Assembly (NCBI GenBank): GCA_900555045.1
Contig: USJW01000069.1
Location: forward strand, 1 to 25,393
DNA: 25,393 nucleotides
Source: an uncultured Clostridium sp.
GTDB lineage: Bacteria > Bacillota > Clostridia > Lachnospirales > Lachnospiraceae
Direction: 5' to 3'
Part shown: one piece after another, positions 1 to 7,549 of the stretch
How the letters are laid out: every line of letters begins with the position of its first letter
How positions within the stretch are numbered: the first letter of the stretch is position 1
Position numbers and translations under genes: made by a program
Notes under the pieces: model-generated
Database searches by the model: none
What the model was told of the DNA's origin: nothing
Seen by the model: the letters and a program-made list of their open reading frames with translations, nothing else

Positions 1-58
1 CCCCAATACATTATATAGTTTTTGCTACACCCCATAAGAAACGAAATACCTTCTCCTG

Positions 59-86
59 AAAAACCCGGCCACCCCGCCGGGTTTTT
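59..86. terminator. Bidirectional intrinsic terminator
   Basis: A perfect 11-bp inverted repeat (arms 59-69 and 76-86, loop CACCCC) ends in five T on the plus strand and starts with five A, so it can work in both directions. It probably ends a gene lying before the window and insulates the GH13 gene. Bases 1-58 show no gene that can be supported. Confidence 0.8.
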
Positions 87-116
87 CACTGCCCGGAAAC
101 GGCGGAAAATCTTTGA

Positions 117-144
117 TTCTTGTGGACAATGTAACTTGTATAAT
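117..144 (+). promoter_or_regulatory. Probable promoter of the GH13 gene
   Basis: A perfect TATAAT lies at 139-144. The best-placed -35 hexamer, 16 bases upstream (117-122), is a poor match to TTGACA, so the promoter rests mainly on the -10 box and on its position between the terminator and the GH13 start. The leader would be about 50 bases. Confidence 0.4.
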
Positions 145-202
145 CGAAGAAATTCATATACAATATATATTATTAGCCAATTATTGAACAGGAAGAGGAT
201 TA

Positions 203-2323
203 TTGAGCGTGGAAGAAAATGAATGTAGAATGATCGACAGAGAGGCTCTTTTCTGTTCGGCCACGGAAGACTACCGAATACCACCGGAGCCGGACGAGGA
301 TCAGGATGTTCTCCTGCGGTTCCGAACCGGCAGGGACAATGCAGAGCACGTATATTATGTGGAGGACGGCGCAGAGGTCGAGATCGAGAAGGTCGAGACG
401 GACGGACTGTTCGATTACTATGAATATGAGATAACCGTAGGCAGCGACTGCGTACTGTACCACTTTAAAGTTGTAAACGGACAGGATTCCTGTGTTTACA
501 ACCGATTAGGGGCGACGGATGATGACAGAAGCTGCTTTGATTTTGTCATTTTGCCGGGATTTCATACCCCGGAGTGGTCCAAGGGCGCGGTGATGTACCA
601 GATTTTTGTGGACCGCTTTTACAACGGGGACCCGGGCAATGACGTGGAGAGCTGCGAGTACGTGTATATCGGCCGCCCGGTGTACAAGGTGACGGACTGG
701 GGCAAGAACCCCTCCACCATGGATGTGGGCTGCTTTTACGGCGGCGATTTAAAGGGCGTCTGGGAAAAACTGGATTATATTCAGGGCCTGGGCGTGGAGG
801 TGATCTATCTAAACCCCATCTTCGTGTCTCCGTCCAACCACAAGTACGACATCCAGGACTACGAGCACATTGATCCCCACTTTGGGGTGATCGTTGAGGA
901 CACGGACGCGCTGGTGAAGGAGAACGCCAAGGACAACCGGGACGCCGACAAATATATCATGCGCACTGCGGACCCGAGAAACCTGGAGGCCAGCGACCGC
1001 TTCTTTGCGGAGTTCGTGCGCGAGGTGCACCGTCGGGGGATGCGGATCATCCTGGACGGCGTGTTCAACCACTGCGGCTCCTTCAACAAGTGGCTGGACG
1101 GGGAGGAGATCTACTCCAGGCAGGGCGGATACGAGCCGGGGGCCTTCCTCTCCAAGGACAGTCCCTACCGCAGCTTTTTCCAGTTCTATGACGAGCGGGA
1201 CGAGGCGTGGCCGAGAAACCGGACCTACGACGGCTGGTGGGGGCATGACACGCTGCCGAAGCTGAACTACGAGAGCTCCCCCAAGCTGGTGGAGTACATT
1301 CTGGATATTGCCAGAAAATGGGTATCCCCGCCCTACAGCGTGGACGGCTGGCGCTTGGACGTGGCGGCTGACTTAGGCCACACGGCGGAGTACAACCACG
1401 AGTTCTGGCGGAAATTCCGCAGGGCTGTGAAGGAGGCAAACCCCGAGGCGTTAATCCTGGCGGAGCACTACGGCGACCCGGCTCCCTGGCTGGAGGGGGA
1501 CCAGTGGGACTCCGTGATGAACTACGACGCGTTCATGGAGCCGGTCACCTGGTTTTTGACCGGCATGGAAAAACACAGCGACAGCTTCAACGGCGACCTT
1601 CTGGGGGACGGGGAAGGGTTTTTTAGCGCCATGCGCTACCACATGAGCCGCATGCAGCCGAACTCCATCCTGACGGCCATGAATGAGCTGTCCAACCACG
1701 ACCACTCCCGGTTCCTCACCCGCACCAACGGCGTGGTGGGGCGGATTGGCACGGCGGGCCCTGAGGCCGCTGACCGGGGCGTGAAGGCCTGCGTGATGCG
1801 CGAGGCGGTGATGATCCAGATGACCTGGCCGGGGGCGCCCACGGTGTACTACGGCGACGAGGCGGGCGTCTGCGGCTGGACGGACCCGGACAGCCGGAGG
1901 ACCTACCCCTGGGGGAAGGAGGATCTGGAGCTGATCGAGTTCCACCGGTACATGATCCGGATCCACAAGGGACTGCCCGTGCTGCGAAGAGGCGCGGTGA
2001 AGCCGCTTTTGTCCGGCCGGAATGTGATCGCCTTCGGGCGCATGCTTGGGAAATACCAGGCGGTGACCGTGGTCAACAACAACGCCGAGGAGCAGGCGCT
2101 CAAGGTCCCGGTGTGGCAGCTGGGCGTGACCGACGAGATTTCCCTGGCGCGCATTATGCTCACCACGGAGGAGGGCTACAACGTGGGAGCGCTCAACCAC
2201 CCGGTGAGGCACGGCTTCCTGAAGCTGAATATGCCGCCCCGCAGCGCCGCGCTGTTTGTGTCGCACGCGGATGATTTTACCCCGGTGGTGGCCTCGGTGA
2301 AGGCGCCGGTGGGGGAAGAGTAG
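203..2323 (+). CDS. GH13 alpha-glucan hydrolase (neopullulanase / maltodextrin glucosidase type)
   Basis: Cytoplasmic enzyme of the alpha-amylase family that probably hydrolyses maltodextrins or cyclodextrins; there is no signal peptide. An N-terminal beta-rich domain (about residues 18-115) precedes the catalytic barrel, which opens at MYQIFVDRF near residue 131. All four GH13 signatures are visible: DGVFNH (D285-H290), GWRLD with nucleophile D386, the general acid E421 in LAEHYGD, and NHD (N498-D500). A beta domain closes the C terminus. The 706 residues fit the neopullulanase-like branch. The start is a TTG at 203, four bases after GGAAGAGG. An in-frame ATG at 230 also fits the family, whose proteins begin near the REALF segment, but it lacks a well-spaced ribosome binding site. 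The gene stands alone, with no transporter beside it. Exact substrate is not decided by the sequence. Confidence 0.9.
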   Translation: MSVEENECRMIDREALFCSATEDYRIPPEPDEDQDVLLRFRTGRDNAEHVYYVEDGAEVEIEKVETDGLFDYYEYEITVGSDCVLYHFKVVNGQDSCVYNRLGATDDDRSCFDFVILPGFHTPEWSKGAVMYQIFVDRFYNGDPGNDVESCEYVYIGRPVYKVTDWGKNPSTMDVGCFYGGDLKGVWEKLDYIQGLGVEVIYLNPIFVSPSNHKYDIQDYEHIDPHFGVIVEDTDALVKENAKDNRDADKYIMRTADPRNLEASDRFFAEFVREVHRRGMRIILDGVFNHCGSFNKWLDGEEIYSRQGGYEPGAFLSKDSPYRSFFQFYDERDEAWPRNRTYDGWWGHDTLPKLNYESSPKLVEYILDIARKWVSPPYSVDGWRLDVAADLGHTAEYNHEFWRKFRRAVKEANPEALILAEHYGDPAPWLEGDQWDSVMNYDAFMEPVTWFLTGMEKHSDSFNGDLLGDGEGFFSAMRYHMSRMQPNSILTAMNELSNHDHSRFLTRTNGVVGRIGTAGPEAADRGVKACVMREAVMIQMTWPGAPTVYYGDEAGVCGWTDPDSRRTYPWGKEDLELIEFHRYMIRIHKGLPVLRRGAVKPLLSGRNVIAFGRMLGKYQAVTVVNNNAEEQALKVPVWQLGVTDEISLARIMLTTEEGYNVGALNHPVRHGFLKLNMPPRSAALFVSHADDFTPVVASVKAPVGEE

Positions 2324-2345
2324 AGTCGTTTTGATACTAACTATT

Positions 2346-2370
2346 AAAATTATAAGTAACTTATAATTTT
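2346..2370. promoter_or_regulatory. 25-bp AT-rich perfect dyad
   Basis: Two perfect 11-bp arms (2346-2356 and 2360-2370) flank a 3-base centre, with core ATAAG/CTTAT. It lies just after the GH13 stop and upstream of the -10 box of the next gene. It could be an operator, or less likely a weak terminator, since the stem is almost all A-T and only four T follow. Confidence 0.45.
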
Positions 2371-2402
2371 GCTAATATATTTTGTTTTCCGAGTGCTTCC
2401 TT

Positions 2403-2408
2403 TATACT
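2403..2408 (+). promoter_or_regulatory. -10 box of the small barrel-protein gene
   Basis: TATACT at 2403-2408 is a good -10 box about 40 bases before the ATG at 2450. The T-rich stretch at 2379-2387 gives only a weak -35 element, so a helper protein at the upstream dyad is conceivable. Confidence 0.4.
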
Positions 2409-2449
2409 CATATCATACAAAAACACATGAGAAATCGGAGGGATTCACT

Positions 2450-2740
2450 ATGAAGGTAAACGCGTATCTGGAAATCACAATGAAGATCGACGAGGCCAAT
2501 CGGCCGGCGGCCGCCAAGGTTTACACCGACTACCGCGGCCCGTTCCTCGAGACCATCGAGGGCGCGCTGACGAAGGATTTATTGATCCGCGGCGAGGACG
2601 TGCAGGTGCTCCACGGCTTTGACAGCGCAGAGCACGCCCAGGCATATCTGTCCAGCGCCATGTTTAAGGAGGATGTCTTCACCGGCCTTAAGCCTCTGTG
2701 GAGTGCAGACCCGGACGTGAGAATTTACACCGTCGCCTGA
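2450..2740 (+). CDS. Small dimeric alpha/beta-barrel (ABM-like) protein, function unknown
   Basis: A 96-residue protein. The start at 2450 is set by CGGAGGGA, with the longer open frame before it discarded as leader. The pattern is ferredoxin-like: strand (residues 2-12), helix with A-K-V-Y (20-27), strand around VQVLHGF (51-57), helix DSAEHAQAYLSS (58-69) and a last strand VRIYTVA (90-96). The helix S-x-E-H-A-x-A-Y-L followed by F-x-x-x-V-x-x-x-L-x-P is typical of the antibiotic biosynthesis monooxygenase-like fold, whose members range from heme oxygenases to proteins of unknown role. No catalytic residue can be named. It is a single-gene unit facing potD across a shared terminator. Confidence 0.75.
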   Translation: MKVNAYLEITMKIDEANRPAAAKVYTDYRGPFLETIEGALTKDLLIRGEDVQVLHGFDSAEHAQAYLSSAMFKEDVFTGLKPLWSADPDVRIYTVA

Positions 2741-2754
2741 TGGTTTTAAGAGTA

Positions 2755-2795
2755 CAAAAAAGTGACCGGCAGAATCCACTGCCGGTCACTTTTTT
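2755..2795. terminator. Bidirectional terminator between convergent genes
   Basis: A perfect 12-bp stem (AGTGACCGGCAG at 2761-2772, CTGCCGGTCACT at 2779-2790) with a 6-base loop is flanked by six A and five T. It ends both the small barrel-protein gene (plus) and potD (minus). Confidence 0.9.
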
Positions 2796-2825
2796 ATGTG
2801 CGCCTGACGGCGCCATGCAGCAAAA

Positions 2826-3944
2826 TTACTTTGCAGCCTTAACTTCCTTCCACATATCGTTGTAGATGGTTTCCACGTCGTCCCCCAGATACTTGAAGGT
2901 CTCGCTCCCCTTTAAGGAGTTGATATCCGGGAACACGGCCTTGTTTTCCTGAACCTCGGGGTCCAGCAGGTCGAAGGCGCCCTTGTTGGGGGTGGAGTAG
3001 GTGATGTACTCGAAATTGCGCTTGGCGATGTCCGGGCGGCACATGTAGTCGATCCACTTCTCCGCGTTCTCCTTGTTCTCGGCGTTGGCGGGGATTACCC
3101 AGGAGTCCAGCCAGAGGTTGGTGCCCTCCTCGGGGATCACGTACTCCAGATCATAGTCCAGGCCCAGCTCAGCCACCTGCTCCTGGATGTACATCATTTC
3201 GCCGGAGTAGATCACGCCCACGGCGGCCTCGGCGTTGATCATCTTGTCGCGGACCTGGTCGATCACGTAGGCCTGCACCAGGGGCTTCTGGGCGATCAGG
3301 AGATCGCGGGCCTCGGCCAGCTCGGCCTCGTCGGTGCTGTTTAGGGAGTGGCCCTTGCTCTTTAAGGCCACCATGAAGGCGTCGCGGACGCTGTTCTGCA
3401 TGAGGATCTCGCCGCTTAAGCGCTCATCCCACAGGTCGGACCACTTGGTGGGAGCGGGAACGCCCAGCTCCTCCAGGCGCTGCTTGTTGTAGAGAATTCC
3501 CACGGTTCCCCAGCAGTAGGGCACGGAGTACTTGTTCTCCGGGTCGAAGTCCTTCGACATGTCCATGTACTCCGGACCGATCTCCTTGATGTTGGGGATA
3601 TTGTCAAAGTTTAAGGGCGCCAGCATGTCGTTCTCGATCATGCGCTGGATCATGTAGTCGGAGGGGCATACCACGTCGTACTTCACGCCTCCGGCCTGGA
3701 TCACCGGGAACATCTCCTCGTTGGTCTCGAACACGTCGTAGACCACCTCGATTCCGGTCTCCTCCTGGAACATGTCTTTCACATCCTCGTCGATGTACTC
3801 GCCCCAGTTGTATACATACAGCTTGTTGCTCTCAGAAGCGGTCTCGGCCGCCTTGTCGGATTTCCCGCAGCCGGTCACTGTGACGGCTGCGGCTGCCGCA
3901 ATCAGGGCGGCCAGGGTCATTGCACTTGCAGTCTTTTTCTTCAT
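2826..3944 (-). CDS. potD: Spermidine/putrescine ABC transporter substrate-binding lipoprotein
   Basis: Binds polyamines outside the membrane and delivers them to the PotB/PotC channel. The 372-residue protein starts with a lipoprotein signal: KKK, an Ala-rich core and the lipobox VTGC, with C26 as the lipid-modified residue. The mature part opens with LYVYNWGEYID, the hallmark of PotD/PotF-type binding proteins, and keeps the type II periplasmic-binding fold to the end. The ribosome binding site GAGGAG stands 7 bases before the ATG. It is the last gene of the pot operon, 48 bases after potC. Ligand preference between spermidine and putrescine cannot be read with certainty. Confidence 0.95.
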   Translation of the reverse strand: MKKKTASAMTLAALIAAAAAVTVTGCGKSDKAAETASESNKLYVYNWGEYIDEDVKDMFQEETGIEVVYDVFETNEEMFPVIQAGGVKYDVVCPSDYMIQRMIENDMLAPLNFDNIPNIKEIGPEYMDMSKDFDPENKYSVPYCWGTVGILYNKQRLEELGVPAPTKWSDLWDERLSGEILMQNSVRDAFMVALKSKGHSLNSTDEAELAEARDLLIAQKPLVQAYVIDQVRDKMINAEAAVGVIYSGEMMYIQEQVAELGLDYDLEYVIPEEGTNLWLDSWVIPANAENKENAEKWIDYMCRPDIAKRNFEYITYSTPNKGAFDLLDPEVQENKAVFPDINSLKGSETFKYLGDDVETIYNDMWKEVKAAK

Positions 3945-3992
3945 AATCGGTCTCCTCTTAAAAAATAAAGTGTTATGATCGATACCCGGCGG

Positions 3993-4790
3993 TCAATGAT
4001 TTTCGGGTTTCTTTCCGGAACGGAAGTTGACAAACAGCAGCAGGATCAGCACGGTCAGGAAGATGACAGTGCTCAGGGCGTACATGGAAGGACGTATGCC
4101 GCGGCGCACCTCGCTGTAAATCAGGGTGGACAGGGTGTTGATCCCCGCGCCCTTGGTAAAGTGTGTGATAATAAAATCGTCCAGGGACATGGTGAAGGCC
4201 AGCAGAAAGCCGGACAGCACGCCGGGCATAATGTCCGGGAACACCACCCGGAAGAAGGCCCTGACAGGCGTGGCGCCCAAGTCCATGGCGGCCTCGTAGG
4301 TGGTCCGGTCCGTCTGCTTTAGCTTCGGCATGACGCTCAGGATCACGTAGGGTATGTTGAACGTGATGTGGGAGATCAGAACCGTTTTAAATCCCAGGGA
4401 GATGCCGAAGGCGATGAACGCCAGCATCAGGGAGATACCGGTCACGATATCCGCGTTCAGCATGGGGATGTTGGTGATTCCCATGATCACGGTGCGCGGC
4501 ACGGCCCGCATGTTGTTGATGGCCACGGAGGCCGCCGTGCCGATGATCGTGGCCACCAGGGCGGACACGAAGGCGATGAGCAGGGTGGTGTACAGCGCGC
4601 TCATGATGGGGCGGCTGTCAAACATCTGCACGTACCAGTCCAGGGTGAACCCGCCCCACTGGGTTCTGGACTTGGATTTGTTGAAGGAGAGGACCATCAT
4701 GGTCAAAATCGGGGCGTATAGAAAGATCAGGATGATCACCATGTAAAAGTCGGAAATGATCTTCCGCAGTATCTGTGTGCCTTTTGTCAT
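3993..4790 (-). CDS. potC: Spermidine/putrescine ABC transporter permease PotC
   Basis: Inner-membrane permease of the polyamine importer, 265 residues, with about six predicted membrane helices. The cytoplasmic EAA loop that docks onto the ATPase is visible as YEAAMDLGATPVRAF followed by P-D-I-M-P-G at about residues 175-200. Its ATG overlaps the stop of potB (ATGA), so translation is probably coupled. Length and order match PotC of other bacteria. Confidence 0.93.
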   Translation of the reverse strand: MTKGTQILRKIISDFYMVIILIFLYAPILTMMVLSFNKSKSRTQWGGFTLDWYVQMFDSRPIMSALYTTLLIAFVSALVATIIGTAASVAINNMRAVPRTVIMGITNIPMLNADIVTGISLMLAFIAFGISLGFKTVLISHITFNIPYVILSVMPKLKQTDRTTYEAAMDLGATPVRAFFRVVFPDIMPGVLSGFLLAFTMSLDDFIITHFTKGAGINTLSTLIYSEVRRGIRPSMYALSTVIFLTVLILLLFVNFRSGKKPENH

Positions 4791-5626
4791 CAGAATGCCG
4801 TCCCCTCTCCGTTTTTATCGTATTTGGCGATCATCGCCATGCTGATCAGGATAAACACCATGAGCACCAGGGAAAGTCCGCTGCCCAAGTGCCAGTTGCT
4901 GCCCTTGGTGAACTCCTGCTCGATCACGTTGCCGATTAAGAGGATCTTGCTGCCGCCAAGCAAGTCGGAGATCACGAAGGTGGTGAGCGACGGCACGAAG
5001 ACCATGGTGATGCCGCTGATAATCCCCGGCACGCTTAGTGGCAGCCAGATGAAGAGCAGGGTCTGCAGGCCGTTGGCGCCCAAGTCCTTGGCGGCGTTGA
5101 TGGTGTTGTCGTCGATCTTTGACAGCACGTTGTATATGGGCAGGACCATGAAGGGCAGGAAGTTGTAAACCATGCCCAGGATGATGGCCCAGGGCGTGTT
5201 GATTAGGGACTGCTTGGGCAGGTGAAGCCAGCTTAAAATCCCGTTGATCACGCCGTTTTTCTCAAGTAAGGTCTGCCACGCCATGGTGCGGAGCAAAAAG
5301 TTCATCCACATGGGCAGCACGAAGATGAACACGATGAATCCGCTGGCGGACTGGCCGCGCCCTCTGAGAATCATCGCTAAGGGGTAGGCGAGGAGCAGGC
5401 AGATTAAGGTGCTCACCAGGGAGAGCCCGAGGGAGAGCCACAGGGCGCTGGCGTGGTCCGCCGAGGCGATGGCCAGCACGTTTTGCAGGGTGAAGGCGCC
5501 GGTCTTGTCGGTGATGCCGTACCAGAAAATCAGCGCCAGGGGGATGATGGTGAAGCCCACCATCCAAAGCAGGTAAGGCCCGGACAACAGCTTCTTGCCC
5601 AGAGTCGCGCGGTTTTCATTATTCAT
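4790..5626 (-). CDS. potB: Spermidine/putrescine ABC transporter permease PotB
   Basis: Partner permease of PotC, 278 residues, with about six hydrophobic segments. Its EAA loop reads INAAKDLGANGLQTLLF followed by L-P-L-S-V-P-G. The start overlaps the end of potA by 8 bases and the stop overlaps the potC start, so the three genes are tightly coupled. A heterodimer with PotC would form the channel. Confidence 0.93.
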   Translation of the reverse strand: MNNENRATLGKKLLSGPYLLWMVGFTIIPLALIFWYGITDKTGAFTLQNVLAIASADHASALWLSLGLSLVSTLICLLLAYPLAMILRGRGQSASGFIVFIFVLPMWMNFLLRTMAWQTLLEKNGVINGILSWLHLPKQSLINTPWAIILGMVYNFLPFMVLPIYNVLSKIDDNTINAAKDLGANGLQTLLFIWLPLSVPGIISGITMVFVPSLTTFVISDLLGGSKILLIGNVIEQEFTKGSNWHLGSGLSLVLMVFILISMAMIAKYDKNGEGTAF

Positions 5627-6695
5627 TGACTCCCAACGCCTCCTCGTCCTCAGAAGCGGGCTTGTTCATGATCTGGATCTCAAAGGGCTCCACGTGGATG
5701 CCCACCCGCTGTCCAACCGGGAACATGTCGGTGGAGTGTACCAGCCACTCGAAGCCGTCCGGCGTGGTCACCTCCATCTCGTAGTGCACGCCCTTGAAGA
5801 TCAGGTGCGTCACAACGCCCTCAAGGGTTCCGTCCTCGGGTTTAACCAGGTCGATGTCCTCGGGGCGGATCACCACGTCCACCGGCTTGTTGTTGCCGAA
5901 GCCCTTGTCCACGCAGACGAAGCGGGCGCCGAAGATCTCCACCAGCTCGTCGTGGATCATGGTGCCGGGCACGATGTTGCTCTCGCCGATAAAGTCGGCC
6001 ACAAAGGCGTTCTCCGGCTCGTTGTAGATCTGCTCCGGGGAGCCCATCTGCTGGATGTAGCCCTGGTTCATGACCACGATGGTGTCGGACATGGTTAAGG
6101 CCTCCTCCTGGTCGTGGGTCACGTAGATGAAGGTGATGCCCAGCTCGTTTTTAAGGCGGATCAGCTCATACTGCATATCCTGGCGCAGCTTTAAATCCAG
6201 AGCGCCCAGGGGCTCGTCTAAGAGCAGAACCCGGGGCTCGTTCACGATGGCGCGGGCGATTGCGATCCGCTGCTGCTGGCCGCCGGATAAGGAGGAGACG
6301 TCGCGCTTCTCGTAGCCGGACAGGTTCACCAGCTTGAGCGCGTACTTGATCTTGTCGTCGATGTAGGATTTGGGCTTATTTTTTATCTTCAGGCCGAAGG
6401 CGATGTTCTCCGCGATGTTCATGTGGGGGAACAGGGCGTATTTCTGGAATACAGTGTTTAACTGGCGCTTGTAGGGCGGAAGCTTGGTGATGTCCTGCCC
6501 GTCGAAGATAACCTGCCCCTTGTCCGGGGTGACGAAGCCGCCCAGAATCCTCAGGGTCGTGGTCTTGCCGCAGCCGCTGGGGCCTAAGAGTGTCACAAAA
6601 CTGTTTTCTTTGATGGAAAGATCTAAATCATCCAGTACAAGTTCGCCGTCAAAGCTCTTGGAAATATGCTGTAAATCAATTAGTGGCTGGCTCAT
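5619..6695 (-). CDS. potA: Spermidine/putrescine ABC transporter ATPase PotA
   Basis: Cytoplasmic ATPase that drives polyamine import. The 358 residues carry every ABC motif: Walker A GPSGCGKT (38-45), Q-loop Q84, signature LSGGQ (136-140), Walker B VLLLDEP (156-162) and switch H194. The last third is the TOBE-type regulatory domain found in PotA/MalK-like subunits. The gene is second in the operon, 30 bases after the XRE regulator, and overlaps potB. Confidence 0.95.
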   Translation of the reverse strand: MSQPLIDLQHISKSFDGELVLDDLDLSIKENSFVTLLGPSGCGKTTTLRILGGFVTPDKGQVIFDGQDITKLPPYKRQLNTVFQKYALFPHMNIAENIAFGLKIKNKPKSYIDDKIKYALKLVNLSGYEKRDVSSLSGGQQQRIAIARAIVNEPRVLLLDEPLGALDLKLRQDMQYELIRLKNELGITFIYVTHDQEEALTMSDTIVVMNQGYIQQMGSPEQIYNEPENAFVADFIGESNIVPGTMIHDELVEIFGARFVCVDKGFGNNKPVDVVIRPEDIDLVKPEDGTLEGVVTHLIFKGVHYEMEVTTPDGFEWLVHSTDMFPVGQRVGIHVEPFEIQIMNKPASEDEEALGVNE

Positions 6696-6725
6696 GCTCT
6701 GTTTTCTCCTTTAGGTAATCAATAA

Positions 6726-7259
6726 TTAGAAGCTGGGGGGCGAACTCACCCACAGTATGACGGCACCGCCCTTGCTGGTGAGGTAGTGCTTTTTGTCCGC
6801 CACAAAGTAGAAGGATTCCCCTTTTTTGGCTTTGTATGTCTTATTCCCGCGGTGGATGGAGACGCTGCCCTGGAGCACGTAGCCGAACTCCTCCCCCTCG
6901 TGGGGATTGTCCGGGTAGGTGGAGCCCCCGGCATCCAGCGTGAGGAGAATCGGCTCCATCACATTTTTCTGGGCGTTGGGAATGATCCATTTGATCTCGT
7001 TGTGAAGGTCCGTGTCGATCTTCTCGAAATAGTCCTGCTTGCTGAATACGATCTGTTCCTCCGGCGTCTCGTTGAAGAACTCTCCGATGGAGGTGCCGAG
7101 ACACTGCAGAATGTCCATCAGTGTGGCGATGGAGGGGGAGGTGAGATCCCGCTCCAGCTGGGAGATGAAGCCCTTAGAAAGCTCCGTGCGGTCTGCCAGC
7201 TCTTCCTGGGTCAGCCCTTTTAGTATTCGCAGTTCCTTTAATTTAGCCCCAATCTGCAT
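6726..7259 (-). CDS. XRE-cupin transcriptional regulator of the pot operon
   Basis: A 177-residue DNA-binding regulator. Residues 7-60 form a lambda-repressor-like helix-turn-helix (LTQEELADRTELSKGFISQLE). Residues 105-171 form a cupin barrel with HEGEEFGYVLQG, a likely small-ligand sensor. The start is set by GGAGAG seven bases or so before the ATG at 7259; an upstream in-frame start lies in the leader and lacks this site. PuuR-like proteins of this architecture control polyamine genes, and this gene leads potABCD, so local polyamine-responsive control is a reasonable inference. Two copies of a 16-bp element in its own leader are possible autoregulatory sites. Confidence 0.9.
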   Translation of the reverse strand: MQIGAKLKELRILKGLTQEELADRTELSKGFISQLERDLTSPSIATLMDILQCLGTSIGEFFNETPEEQIVFSKQDYFEKIDTDLHNEIKWIIPNAQKNVMEPILLTLDAGGSTYPDNPHEGEEFGYVLQGSVSIHRGNKTYKAKKGESFYFVADKKHYLTSKGGAVILWVSSPPSF

Positions 7260-7310
7260 ACTGCAATCTCTCCGATCCGTCTCTTTAAAGTATAATAAAA
7301 ACTGTTTCAA

Positions 7311-7364
7311 AGTTTACCAATACTAACTGACGATAAAATTAAGCAAAAAGTTTAGTAATAATAA
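7311..7364. repeat. Two copies of a 16-bp element in the pot operon leader
   Basis: AGTTTA-NN-AATA-N-TAA occurs at 7311-7326 and again at 7349-7364, 38 bases apart. The second copy also reads as a dyad (GTTTA at 7350-7354, TAAAC at 7362-7366) and the first as AGTT/AACT. Both lie between the promoter and the regulator's start, a plausible place for binding by the XRE protein. Confidence 0.45.
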
Positions 7365-7379
7365 ACACATGCGAAGCCT

Positions 7380-7407
7380 ATTATACCTCGTTTTGCCGTT
7401 CTGTCAA
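7380..7407 (-). promoter_or_regulatory. Near-consensus promoter of the XRE-potABCD operon
   Basis: On the minus strand TTGACA (7407-7402), a 16-base spacer and TATAAT (7385-7380) match the sigma-A consensus perfectly. Transcription would start near 7373, leaving a leader of about 114 bases that holds the repeated element. Such a strong promoter suggests control by repression. Confidence 0.85.
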
Positions 7408-7475
7408 TACTTTTTTAGAAGTTTTAGAGGGGGTCACGGGAAAATTGCAAAGTTGGGCCTGGGCACACTTTCTAG

Positions 7476-7504
7476 TTAACAAAAAGCTAAAATTATGGTA
7501 TGAT
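7476..7504 (+). promoter_or_regulatory. Promoter of the lactonase-aroC unit
   Basis: TTAACA (7476-7481), a 17-base spacer and TATGAT (7499-7504) preceded by an extended -10 TGG. Transcription would start near 7511, which rules out translation starts further upstream and supports the ATG at 7550. Confidence 0.75.
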
Positions 7505-7549
7505 TGTTTTAGTTTTCAAAAAGTACCAATCTGGGAGGTAGAAGAGACG

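Noticed and set aside
1451..2266. 271-codon open frame opposite the GH13 gene
   Set aside because: Antisense shadow of a GC-rich gene, His/Val/Arg-heavy, no ribosome binding site.
5595..6098. 167-codon frame opposite potA/potB
   Set aside because: Shadow of potA, which has all ABC motifs in the other strand.
7260..7380. Riboswitch in the 114-base pot operon leader
   Set aside because: No known aptamer pattern and no terminator-like switch; the stretch is AT-rich with repeats that look like protein sites.
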